Shown: positions 8,450-16,638 of the stretch, one piece after another
Position numbering within the stretch: the stretch's first letter is position 1
Layout of the letters: every line of letters starts with the position of its first letter
NCBI GenBank assembly: GCA_023394955.1
Contig: JAEWZY010000020.1
Span: 1 to 64,000 of the forward strand
Direction of reading: 5' to 3'
DNA from: Bacillota bacterium
GTDB taxonomy: Bacteria > Bacillota > UBA4882 > UBA8346
DNA length: 64,000 nt
The notes under the pieces: generated by a model
Databases searched by the model: none
What the model was told of the DNA's origin: nothing
The model's input: the letters and a program-made list of their open reading frames with translations, nothing else
Translations under genes and position numbers: made by a program

Positions 8450-9931
8450 TTGGGCTTGTTACTTGGTTACGATATCGGCAGTTCATCAATTAAAGCTTCC
8501 GTAGTAGAGGTTGATTCCGGAAAAACATTGGCCACGGCAGTATCACCAGCCGAAGAAATGGAAATTAACGCTCCGCAGCCCGGATGGGCTGAACAAGATC
8601 CGGAAGAATGGTGGAAACAGGTCAAGCTGGCCACAGCGATGCTCCAAAGCCAAGGGAGTATCGATCTTAAAGAGGTCAGGGCAATTGGGATCTCCTATCA
8701 AATGCATGGTTTGGTGCTTGTGGATCGGGATCAGCGTTTGTTGCGCCCGTCGATCATCTGGTGCGATAGCCGCGCCGTGGAGATTGGAGAAGAAGCCTTC
8801 ACTTCTATAGGAAAAGAAAAATGCCTTCATTCTTTACTTAATTCCCCCGGAAACTTTACCGCATCAAAATTAAAATGGGTCCAAGAAAACGAACCTGAAG
8901 TTTATAGCCGGATCTATAAAGCGATGTTGCCTGGTGAATATATCGCCATGCGGTTGACCGGTGAAATCAAAACCACTCCTTCGGGTTTGTCCGAAGCGAT
9001 TTTATGGGATTATCACCGCCAAAAGCCGGCAGAGATAGTCCTTGACCATTATCGGATTTCACCCGAACTTATTCCGGAGGTAGTACCGGTTTTCTCGATC
9101 CAAGGAGAGTTGACCTCCGATGCGGCGGCGGAATTAGGGCTGGATAAGGGGACATTAGTTTCATACCGTGCTGGAGACCAGCCTAATAACGCCTTATCAC
9201 TAAAGGTTTTGGAGCCGGGAGAGATCGCCGCCACCGCCGGGACCAGCGGCGTGGTTTACGGCGTAAGCGACCAGCCAAATTATGATCCGAAATCACGGGT
9301 GAATACCTTCGTCCATGTAAACCATACCCCGACTCAACCTCGGTACGGTACCCTCCTTTGCATTAACGGCACAGCAATATTATATCGTTGGCTAAAGAAC
9401 ATGATGGCTAATTTTAGTTATGGCCAGATGGATCAAATATCAGCCCGGATTCCGGTCGGCGCTTGTGGATTAAGCATCTTGCCATATGGCAACGGGGCCG
9501 AACGGACTTTGGAGAATATTAAAACCGGAGCGGTAATCCATGGCTTAGACTTTAATGTTCATAGCCAACCTCATTTAGCCCGGGCGGCTCAAGAAGGGAT
9601 TGTTTACTCACTAAACTACGGCATGGAAATCATGGGCCGGATGGGAATGAACATTTCGTCCATTAAAGCCGGTTTCGCCAACATGTTTTTGAGTCCGGTC
9701 TTTAGCGAGGCGTTTGCTACGATCAGCGGCGCCCAGGTCGAACTTTACAATACCGACGGCTCTCAAGGGGCTGCCCGGGGAGCTGGGATCGGCGCCGGTA
9801 TTTACCGTGATTATCAACAGGCCTTTAGCGGGCTGGATCTGGTAAAAACGATCGATCCCAATGAGGCCTTGTCGGAAGCGTACCGTGAAGCATATCGGCA
9901 ATGGCGGGCAATTTTAGATAAATTGAAATAA
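8450..9931 (+). CDS. xylB: Xylulokinase (FGGY family)
   Basis: Chosen start is TTG 8450, with AAAGGAG 8 bases upstream, giving 493 residues. The frame also has ATG 8417, which would overlap xylR and lacks a site. Both FGGY actin-like ATPase domains are visible: N-terminal YDIGSSSIKASVVEV and QPGWAEQDPEEWW, the substrate loop SYQMHG, the catalytic Asp in YRAGDQPNNAL, then C-terminal ATAGTSGVVYGV and DGSQGAARGAG. It phosphorylates D-xylulose to D-xylulose-5-phosphate, the second step of xylose use. It is the middle gene of the xylR-xylB-xylA operon. Confidence 0.9.
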   Translation: MGLLLGYDIGSSSIKASVVEVDSGKTLATAVSPAEEMEINAPQPGWAEQDPEEWWKQVKLATAMLQSQGSIDLKEVRAIGISYQMHGLVLVDRDQRLLRPSIIWCDSRAVEIGEEAFTSIGKEKCLHSLLNSPGNFTASKLKWVQENEPEVYSRIYKAMLPGEYIAMRLTGEIKTTPSGLSEAILWDYHRQKPAEIVLDHYRISPELIPEVVPVFSIQGELTSDAAAELGLDKGTLVSYRAGDQPNNALSLKVLEPGEIAATAGTSGVVYGVSDQPNYDPKSRVNTFVHVNHTPTQPRYGTLLCINGTAILYRWLKNMMANFSYGQMDQISARIPVGACGLSILPYGNGAERTLENIKTGAVIHGLDFNVHSQPHLARAAQEGIVYSLNYGMEIMGRMGMNISSIKAGFANMFLSPVFSEAFATISGAQVELYNTDGSQGAARGAGIGAGIYRDYQQAFSGLDLVKTIDPNEALSEAYREAYRQWRAILDKLK

Positions 9932-9986
9932 AATTCGATTTTTATATAGTTCGCAATTTAAAAATAATAATTGAGGAGGTTTTAGA

Positions 9987-11120
9987 ATGGAAAAATCGTT
10001 ACATGCCATCTGCCGGTGGACTTTTAATCCGGGCAAGGGGGGATTTGTTCCGGCAAATATCAGGCCTGAATGGAACGGCGCCAAATTGGATGCTGTGGGA
10101 GTCATTCAATTGATCAAGGATAAGATCGCCCCCCGTTTGCCCGGCCACGTCCAGTTGGGGTTTGAGCTTCACTACGACACTGAGGTTGATGAGAAAACCG
10201 CGCCGGCGATTGCCGACGCCCTAGTCGACGCCGAAATGTACTTAGCCATGATTACCCCTGGGGCTCATAGCCATTTTGGTTACGGCGGAATTGCGTCTTT
10301 GGATCCTAAAGAACGCGAGAATGCCGAAACGTTGGGCCAAAAAACAGTTGATCTTGCCTATGGTCCGCTTAAGAAGGCTTGGCTGCCTGAACCGTCCAAA
10401 GCCCCTTCTTTAGTCCTTTGGAACGGTTCTTACGGGTATGACCTGGCCAGTATCGCCATCCGATCGATGTATCAAAACTTAAAAGAGAGTATCGCCAAAC
10501 TATGTAAGTATGAAGCCGGATTAGGGGGTTCTCTTTATATCGGTATCGAACCCAAACCTAATGAAGGCCACCCGGCAATGCTGCTGCCTACGGTAGCCTC
10601 CGCTCTGTTGCTTTTTAGAAGACTCGAAGAGGAGTTCGGCGTCTCCCGGAAAAAGAAAGGCGTCAATAAAGAGTTCGGCCATTCGGAGATGATTGGATTA
10701 GACCATGTTTATGATACCGTTGAGGAACTTGACAATGACGCCGTGATCCATATGCACCTCAATAGCCAGGGTTATAACGACGGTATTATCCTAGGCGGTC
10801 CCGGCAAATACGATATCGATCACGGGACCCGCATTAACGGCATGAATATCGCTATCGCCGGATTGATCGGCGCAGCCGGTTTTAACCGCTGGAAGGGCCA
10901 TGATATGCAAGCGCGACCTTATGACAATGAGGAACAAGGAACCGATCGGGTAATTCGCTCCATTCTTAGTTGGGAAGCTTGCGCCCAAGCCGCCCAAGCG
11001 CTAGATGAGCAAAGACTAATGAGTTTATTATGCCAAAGGGAGACCGGCAAAGCCGAGGACATGATCCGGGGAGCCGTCGGGCTCGCTTACGGCTATTTTA
11101 AAGAAATGTATGAAGGATAA
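9987..11120 (+). CDS. xylA: Xylose isomerase family protein (divergent)
   Basis: 377 residues with AGGAGG before the ATG. It is a TIM-barrel sugar isomerase. Recognisable xylose-isomerase blocks are ELHYDTEV (equivalent to the catalytic-His FHDDD region), LWNGSYGYDLAS (VWGGREG-like), IEPKPNE...LLPTVASAL (metal-ligand Glu), GVNKEFGHSEMIGLDH and HMHLNSQ (metal-site Asp/Glu/His region). The order and spacing follow the shorter actinobacterial class. Several motif positions differ from classical XylA: HMHLN in place of HIDLN, and no long N-terminal extension. Location after xylB makes D-xylose to D-xylulose the likely reaction, but activity on another pentose or a 6-deoxy sugar is possible. Confidence 0.8.
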   Translation: MEKSLHAICRWTFNPGKGGFVPANIRPEWNGAKLDAVGVIQLIKDKIAPRLPGHVQLGFELHYDTEVDEKTAPAIADALVDAEMYLAMITPGAHSHFGYGGIASLDPKERENAETLGQKTVDLAYGPLKKAWLPEPSKAPSLVLWNGSYGYDLASIAIRSMYQNLKESIAKLCKYEAGLGGSLYIGIEPKPNEGHPAMLLPTVASALLLFRRLEEEFGVSRKKKGVNKEFGHSEMIGLDHVYDTVEELDNDAVIHMHLNSQGYNDGIILGGPGKYDIDHGTRINGMNIAIAGLIGAAGFNRWKGHDMQARPYDNEEQGTDRVIRSILSWEACAQAAQALDEQRLMSLLCQRETGKAEDMIRGAVGLAYGYFKEMYEG

Positions 11121-11250
11121 AAAATCTCAATGGGTTTAGGTGTAGATCCTGCCCAGCAAGAGACGTGAGGCGCGAGTGCGTAAGCCAGTCTCCAAGCACT
11201 GCCGGAGGCACAGGTGAATAGACTAATTTTCATCTTTAATATGCTTCGCT
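11121..11250. other. Intergenic region with a copy of the GTGAGG-type dispersed repeat
   Basis: The segment around 11155-11185 (GCAAGAGACGTGAGGCGCG core) resembles other intergenic segments near 18972, 24804 and 58194. No gene or RNA structure is evident. Confidence 0.4.
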
Positions 11251-11253
11251 TAA

Positions 11254-11283
11254 AAAAGGAAGCCTTGATTATGGCTTCCTTTT
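11254..11283. terminator. Bidirectional terminator between xylA and the GH43 gene
   Basis: An 11-bp perfect stem (11254-11264 with 11273-11283, AAAAGGAAGCC/GGCTTCCTTTT) and 8-base loop lie between convergent genes, with A/T runs on both sides. Confidence 0.85.
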
Positions 11284-11286
11284 CCA

Positions 11287-12873
11287 TCATTCCGATTCCC
11301 GTTCCCGGTACTCAAAGTAATCAAAATCAGCCGCTCTCCGCCGTCCGGAAAGATCCTGGCAGCATAAGCCGGCGAAAGCCCCGGTATATTGGCCTTCCTG
11401 GCCGAACTCATCCGATAGGGTACTGGCGTCCAAAACCGGGCCAATGGCTATCCAATGGGCCCCATCCGATGAATAAGAAAATTGAAGCCGGTCATAATCC
11501 ACATCGGCTTTAAGATAACATCTTTCCCAACCTTCGATCGAAACTTCCCGGTTTAAGGGTTGTTCGAAGGAATTATTTTGGCAAGTAAAGATCCCCAGGC
11601 ATTTCCCGATAGTTTCATCACGGGTTATATAAAGATAATAAAAGTTTTGGGTGTCGTAGAGGCAGATTAAACCGGCCATCTGTTGAAAGGTTTCCGGCTC
11701 GTATTCAACACAAGTGGAGGCGGTGTAAGAAAATGCTTGCTGCCTTCGCGCCACCAAGCTTTGAGTATATTTTGATCCTAATGATTCCCGGCCTTTTAAG
11801 CGGAGAAAGCCTTTGCGTTCGGTGAGGGATAACGAGTCCTCTCCTAAAGGGACCCGCAAAGTTTGAAAATTGATGTTTAATTCTTCTGAATCGAAATCAT
11901 CCCGGACCGGCTCCGAATCCCAGGAATGCTCCGGTAAACCGGGAGCGCTTACATGAAGTTGGGGTTTACAGCCGCTATTGGCTAAACGCAGCCAAAGATC
12001 GTCGGTCCAGGCCATTTTTTGAAGGCAAGTTTCCCGGCCAAGAATACAACGGCCTTTACCGGGCAGGGGCCGACCGCAAAGATGTGTCAAATACCATTCC
12101 CCGTTTTGCGTTTGAACAATAGCGCCATGTCCTGCCCGCTGGAGCGGATAGTTGGGATCATCACGTGTGGTTAAAATGGGATTCTCCGGGTCAACCTCGT
12201 AAGGTCCGGTAAGTTGTTTAGAACGGGCCATAGTCACAGCATGGCCTAACCCGGTGCCACCTTCGGCGGTTAAAAGATAATAGTAGCCATGCCGCTTATA
12301 AAGATGAGGCCCTTCGGTCTTTCCCAGCTCGGTTCCTTGAAAGATATTGACTATCGGCCCAACCAACTGTTTCTCTTCCGGGGAATATTCCTGGAGAAGT
12401 ATGCCGCCAAACCGGTTCCGATCCTTTCGAAATTCGCATAAGACATTGACCAGCCATTTCCGGCCGTCAGCATCGTGAAACAACGATGGATCAAAACCGC
12501 TGCTGTTAAGGTAAACCGGTTCCGACCACTCTCCGGTGATCTCGGTGGCGGTCACCAGGTAGTTATGGGTGTCCTTAAAGATGGTCCCTTTGTTTTTGAC
12601 ATCGGTATATACCAAGTAAAACGTGCCTTGATCGTAGGTCAGGCATGGCGCCCAGACCCCGCCGGAATTCAAACTCCCTTGAAGGTCGAGTTGGGAGATG
12701 CGGTTCAAAGGCCGGGTTAACAATCGCCAATGGACCAAGTCTTTGGAGTGATGAATTTGCACTCCGGGAAACCATTCAAAAGTGGAAGTGGCGATATAAT
12801 AATCATCACCTACCCGTAAGATTGACGGATCAGGGTTAAACCCCCGTAAAATCGGATTAATAATTCGTTTCAT
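11287..12873 (-). CDS. xynB: Glycoside hydrolase family 43 beta-xylosidase
   Basis: 528 residues with no signal peptide, so intracellular. A five-bladed propeller (about 1-310) starts with NPILRGFNPDPSILR, holding the catalytic-base Asp. SSGFDPSLFHD holds the second Asp, and GKTEGPHLYKR holds the acid Glu. The C-terminal half (about 320-528) is a concanavalin-like beta-sandwich of the GH43_C2 type. This two-domain form is typical of beta-1,4-xylosidases that hydrolyse imported xylo-oligosaccharides from the non-reducing end. Neighbours (xylR-xylB-xylA convergent, oligosaccharide ABC importer upstream) fit. Arabinofuranosidase side activity is common in the family. Confidence 0.9.
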   Translation of the reverse strand: MKRIINPILRGFNPDPSILRVGDDYYIATSTFEWFPGVQIHHSKDLVHWRLLTRPLNRISQLDLQGSLNSGGVWAPCLTYDQGTFYLVYTDVKNKGTIFKDTHNYLVTATEITGEWSEPVYLNSSGFDPSLFHDADGRKWLVNVLCEFRKDRNRFGGILLQEYSPEEKQLVGPIVNIFQGTELGKTEGPHLYKRHGYYYLLTAEGGTGLGHAVTMARSKQLTGPYEVDPENPILTTRDDPNYPLQRAGHGAIVQTQNGEWYLTHLCGRPLPGKGRCILGRETCLQKMAWTDDLWLRLANSGCKPQLHVSAPGLPEHSWDSEPVRDDFDSEELNINFQTLRVPLGEDSLSLTERKGFLRLKGRESLGSKYTQSLVARRQQAFSYTASTCVEYEPETFQQMAGLICLYDTQNFYYLYITRDETIGKCLGIFTCQNNSFEQPLNREVSIEGWERCYLKADVDYDRLQFSYSSDGAHWIAIGPVLDASTLSDEFGQEGQYTGAFAGLCCQDLSGRRRAADFDYFEYRERESE

Positions 12874-13014
12874 CGTATATCTCCCGTTTTGTTAACTTTA
12901 TATGTCGCGCTAAAATTTTGACCGCTGTATTATCGCGGCATATTTTAATTTTTATATTTTTTATATTGTAACACTTCAATTATCGGCATCTGATTAAATC
13001 CATCCACATTAAAA

Positions 13015-13044
13015 GAGAAAGTCCCCGTTAACGAGGACTTTCTC
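13015..13044 (-). terminator. Terminator after the ABC importer operon
   Basis: A 10-bp stem (GAGAAAGTCC, 13015-13024, with GGACTTTCTC, 13035-13044) just downstream of the binding-protein stop; on the minus strand it is followed by TTTTAATG. Confidence 0.7.
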
Positions 13045-13071
13045 CGATGCTCGCTCTATCTTGCGCAGATA

Positions 13072-14514
13072 TTACATTTTATTCATGTCGGCCAAAACCT
13101 TTTTAATTCCTAAAGCCTCGGACTCCTTCTTATATCTGGCCAATCCTTGATCAACTGTAATCTCGCCCAGCAATACTTTACCCAGAATCTCATTTTTTAA
13201 ATTAAATAACTCTTGGTTGATTTTCAAACGGGATTCAGGCATCGGGGGCAGGGAAGCCTGCTGGTAGCTGGCCATGAAATGATCCCGGGAACTAATGATT
13301 CTTTCATCCATCTCAAACGGATCTTTCCACGGAGTCATGACGGTTTCAATATTATAAAAGTTCTTGGAATACAAAGCAGTTGGATTAAAAAGCAACGGAA
13401 GTTTGGTATAGACCCCGTCCTTTTTAGTCCAGTGAACGCCTTCTACACCATGAACGAAGAGCATTTGACCTTGGCCGCCGTCATGTGAGTAGTCAAGGAA
13501 ATAAGTAAACACGCCTTCGGGATTTTTAGTAGTAACCGGGATGGATAGAACTCCCGGAACTCTAGCTTGATAATAACTTCCCTTGATAGCCGGGATCGAG
13601 ACAATGGAAACGGTATCACCTAAGTTTTTACGTAAATCCCTCTCCAGTTTGGTCATCCACAAGCCATACCAATAAGTAAAGAACCCAGCCTTACCCGATT
13701 GGAATTTCTCCCGGCAAGTGGAGGTCTTATTGGTAAAGATTTCGGGGTCGATTAACTTTTCCTGGTAAACCTTGCGGAACCGCTCCAAAGCCGGTTTCAT
13801 TTGCGGCTGGGAAAAGCCATCAATCCATTTGCCCTTTACTTTTTCTAATTCCGGATTGGCGTCTTGATAAATATCACGGTAGTAATTGTTGGCGAAAGAA
13901 ATATCATTATCGCCGGTAGGCCCAGGGGCAGTCATTCCATAAGTGTCGTTTTTACCGTTCTTATCGGGGTCATTGAAGGTAAAGGCCCGCATCAGTTGAT
14001 AGTATTCGTCCCAAGTCTTCGGCGGTTGCTTCCCAAGGTTCTTAAGCCAATCCGACCGGACATAGGTTACCGGACCATCGCCTTTTTCTTTGGGGTAACC
14101 ATAAACTTTTCCGCTAACCCTAACGGATTCGAAGTTTTTGGGATCTATTTTTTTACAGATTTCCGATTTCTTAATAAAAGGCTCCAAGTCGATAAAAGCG
14201 CCTTCGTTGGCATAATTTACATAATTGGCTTCGCTTACTTCTACGACATCGGGTATTTCACCCGCGGCAAAGGCCAAACGGAGTTTCTCATAATATTGGT
14301 TATGGACCGGTTGGATGATTTCCAATTCAATACCGGTAAATTTTTTATACTCCTTAACAAATTCATCTTGGCCCGATTCTTTGATGCTAATAGTGTCCAA
14401 AAAAGCCACGATTTTTTTGGGTTTTGGGACTTCTTTTTTAGCTGCCAGAGAAACAGAGGCTAAGATAGCGACAGCTAAAACCAGCGCCAAAACTTTGACC
14501 AGTTTCTTAGTCAA
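13072..14514 (-). CDS. ABC transporter extracellular solute-binding protein (carbohydrate, family 1)
   Basis: 480 residues. The signal sequence is KKLVKVLALVLAVAILASVSLAAKK. It lacks the lipobox Cys normally found in Gram-positive binding proteins of this type, so it is either released or held by an uncleaved signal helix. The mature part has the SBP_bac_1 pattern: YKKFTGIELEII, KLRLAFAAGEIPDVVEVS, FIDLEPFIKKS, and PKTWDEYYQLMRAFT with DPDKNGKNDTYG, a calcium-loop-like segment seen in LplA/YtcQ relatives. It is last in the operon after two permeases and separated from them by a long stem-loop. It likely captures xylo- or pectin-derived oligosaccharides; no ATPase gene is local, so a shared MsmX-type ATPase is expected. 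Confidence 0.87.
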   Translation of the reverse strand: MTKKLVKVLALVLAVAILASVSLAAKKEVPKPKKIVAFLDTISIKESGQDEFVKEYKKFTGIELEIIQPVHNQYYEKLRLAFAAGEIPDVVEVSEANYVNYANEGAFIDLEPFIKKSEICKKIDPKNFESVRVSGKVYGYPKEKGDGPVTYVRSDWLKNLGKQPPKTWDEYYQLMRAFTFNDPDKNGKNDTYGMTAPGPTGDNDISFANNYYRDIYQDANPELEKVKGKWIDGFSQPQMKPALERFRKVYQEKLIDPEIFTNKTSTCREKFQSGKAGFFTYWYGLWMTKLERDLRKNLGDTVSIVSIPAIKGSYYQARVPGVLSIPVTTKNPEGVFTYFLDYSHDGGQGQMLFVHGVEGVHWTKKDGVYTKLPLLFNPTALYSKNFYNIETVMTPWKDPFEMDERIISSRDHFMASYQQASLPPMPESRLKINQELFNLKNEILGKVLLGEITVDQGLARYKKESEALGIKKVLADMNKM

Positions 14515-14550
14515 TCAAACACACCCCTTTTATTTTTTTTATTAATTTAA

Positions 14551-14595
14551 GCGGTTTTATCCCTTTCCCGATGAGGCTGAAAGGGATAAAATCGC
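14551..14595 (-). promoter_or_regulatory. Intercistronic stem-loop between permease and binding-protein genes
   Basis: A 17-bp stem (14551-14567 with 14579-14595) containing one G-U pair and an 11-base loop. On the minus strand it is followed by an A/T-rich segment rather than a T-run. Such hairpins commonly protect the 3' cistron mRNA so that the binding protein is made in excess over the permeases. Confidence 0.65.
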
Positions 14596-14613
14596 CTAAA
14601 CCCAAGTTAAGAG

Positions 14614-15477
14614 TCAGCCTTTAATGGCTCCAAGGTTGATGCCTTTAACAAAGTACTTCTGTAGAAAAGGATACAAGATTAATACCGGAATCATCGCCGT
14701 AATAATGGTGGCGTTTTGAAGGCTACGGCCGTACACTACCACTGATGAACTGCCGTAGTCGTCTTGCAATACCATTTCCCTCAATTTAACCTGGAAGTTA
14801 TAAAGACTGCTGTCATTGATATAAATTACATAATGGAAGAAGTCGTTCCAATACTCAACGATACAAAACAGGCCGATTGTCGCCAAGGCCGGTTTGGACA
14901 TGGGGAGCACAATCCGCCAGAAAGTTTGAAAAGGCGATGCTCCATCAATCTCCGCCGCTTCAGTCACGCTATCCGGGATCTCCATAAAAAAGTTGCGCAT
15001 TAGAATCAAGTTATAGTTCCTAAGAGCCATTGGCAGGATAACCGCCCATAACGTATTCATGATTCCCAGCCGTTTGATATTCATATAAGCGGGAATCATT
15101 CCGGCTTGAAAAAGCATGGCCCCTAGAATCATCCAGATGAAGATCCCCCGCCCCGGTAAACCTTTTTGGGACATTACATAAGCTCCGGTTGTGGTGAAAA
15201 ACATGGCGACAAATGTTCCGACAATCGTCACATATACCGATATCATAAAAGGCCGATATAAAGAAGCGCTGGAAATGATCCTTTCATAAGCCGCTAACGA
15301 CGGTTTTTTAGGTATCAGGCCCATGCCGTAAAAGGCCGTATTATCAAGGGAATCCGATAAAACTTTCAGTAAAGGAATGAGCATGAGGGCGATGATCAAC
15401 GCCATCAGCGCATAATTAAAGATTACAAAAAACAGCCGGCCTCGGTTTCCCTTAGAAAAATCCAATTTGTCGATCAT
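14614..15477 (-). CDS. Carbohydrate ABC transporter permease (LplC/YtcP-like, MalG family)
   Basis: 287 residues with six predicted membrane helices. The family EAA loop appears as EAAEIDGASPFQTFWRIVLPMSKPALATI, read in pieces, at about residues 190-220; it docks the ATPase. The N-terminus ALMALIIALMLIPLLKVLSDSL is the first helix, and the C-terminus ends KYFVKGINLGAIKG as in YtcP/LplC. It is 19 bp downstream of the partner permease and precedes the binding protein. Confidence 0.9.
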   Translation of the reverse strand: MIDKLDFSKGNRGRLFFVIFNYALMALIIALMLIPLLKVLSDSLDNTAFYGMGLIPKKPSLAAYERIISSASLYRPFMISVYVTIVGTFVAMFFTTTGAYVMSQKGLPGRGIFIWMILGAMLFQAGMIPAYMNIKRLGIMNTLWAVILPMALRNYNLILMRNFFMEIPDSVTEAAEIDGASPFQTFWRIVLPMSKPALATIGLFCIVEYWNDFFHYVIYINDSSLYNFQVKLREMVLQDDYGSSSVVVYGRSLQNATIITAMIPVLILYPFLQKYFVKGINLGAIKG

Positions 15478-15496
15478 TATTGAAACTCCCTTCCAC

Positions 15497-16432
15497 CTAT
15501 AGGATGCTTTCGCCTTTAATTCTTTTACTGAGGAAATTGGTGATTAACACTAAGCACATGCAAATTACAGATTTGAACAATCCGACTGCAGTCGCCAGAT
15601 CCACATCACCGCCGGATGTAAAACCTAAACGGTAGGTATAAGTGTCGATTACATCGGCCACCGGATATACCTGAGGATTATACATTAGGAATACTGGTTG
15701 AAAGACATTGAGGACTTTTGCTAAATTCAAGATTAAGACGGTCAAGACTGTGCCCTGAATGGCCGGCAGAGTGATATGCCATGTTTGTTTCAGTTTTCCG
15801 GCCCCATCTATTGCGGCGGCTTCGTAAAGCTGCGGATCTACTCCGGCAAGGGCCGCCAGATAAATAATAGCTCCCCAACCCATCCCTTTCCACAAATTGA
15901 TTAACACGAAAAGTCCTCGCCACCATTTGTTGGATATCATAAAATAAATCGGCGTCCCGCCATAATGTTTGATTATTTCATTAATGATTCCTGAGTCGGG
16001 GGATAAGAGCATGGCGAAGATCGATGCTACTACCACCCATGACAAAAAGTGCGGTAAATAAACAACTGTTTGGGTAAATTTCTTAAACAAACCGTTGGGT
16101 ATTTCGTTAAGTAATAGGGCAAAAATGATATTGGAGAGCATTCCGAAGACTAAGGTATAACTGCTGATGATTATGGTGTTTTTAAAAGAAGTAAGAAATA
16201 ATTTACTCGTTAGCAAGCTTTCGAAGTTTTTAAAACCAATAAAGTACTTTGGCCCAAAAAGCCCCCATTCATAAAAGGCGATTTTAAGACCCCACAGCGG
16301 CATGTACTCAAAGGCGATATAAAACAACAATGCCGGGATAAACATCACGTAAAACAGTTTATACTTGTTGATTCTGTTAAGTAATTTTGAATTATTCAAC
16401 TTATTCCGAACCACTTTCAATTGTATAGCCAA
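15497..16432 (-). CDS. Carbohydrate ABC transporter permease (LplB/YteP-like, MalF family)
   Basis: The start is placed at TTG 16432, where AAGGAG has 8-base spacing; a GTG at 16441 in frame overlaps the SD and is unlikely. About 311 residues with six membrane helices. The EAA loop EAAAIDGAGKLKQTWHITLPAI is at about residues 215-240. It is the first gene of the transporter operon, with LplC-like permease following closely. Together they form the channel for an oligosaccharide importer of the CUT1 type. Confidence 0.9.
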   Translation of the reverse strand: MAIQLKVVRNKLNNSKLLNRINKYKLFYVMFIPALLFYIAFEYMPLWGLKIAFYEWGLFGPKYFIGFKNFESLLTSKLFLTSFKNTIIISSYTLVFGMLSNIIFALLLNEIPNGLFKKFTQTVVYLPHFLSWVVVASIFAMLLSPDSGIINEIIKHYGGTPIYFMISNKWWRGLFVLINLWKGMGWGAIIYLAALAGVDPQLYEAAAIDGAGKLKQTWHITLPAIQGTVLTVLILNLAKVLNVFQPVFLMYNPQVYPVADVIDTYTYRLGFTSGGDVDLATAVGLFKSVICMCLVLITNFLSKRIKGESIL

Positions 16433-16573
16433 GTATGTCACTCCTTCGAATAAGATAGCCTTTTTGTTGTGTTCCTGGGGCCGAACGCCAAAATTAAATA
16501 AAGCTGCCTTTAAATGGCCGATAATAAATGTTACACATTATTAATATAACCTTTATTTCTTAATAAAAAAAGA

Positions 16574-16606
16574 ATCAGATTTTGATATTGGGGTACAAAA
16601 TCTGAT
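16574..16606 (-). terminator. Terminator of the AraC/YesN-type regulator gene
   Basis: An 11-bp stem (ATCAGATTTTG 16574-16584 with CAAAATCTGAT 16596-16606) followed on the minus strand by TCTTTTTTTATT. Confidence 0.85.
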
Positions 16607-16638
16607 CTCGGAATGAATAAAGCCAATCGATATTATAT

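Noticed and set aside
13864..14463. 199-codon plus-strand frame opposite the sugar-binding protein
   Set aside because: Antisense shadow; no ribosome site.
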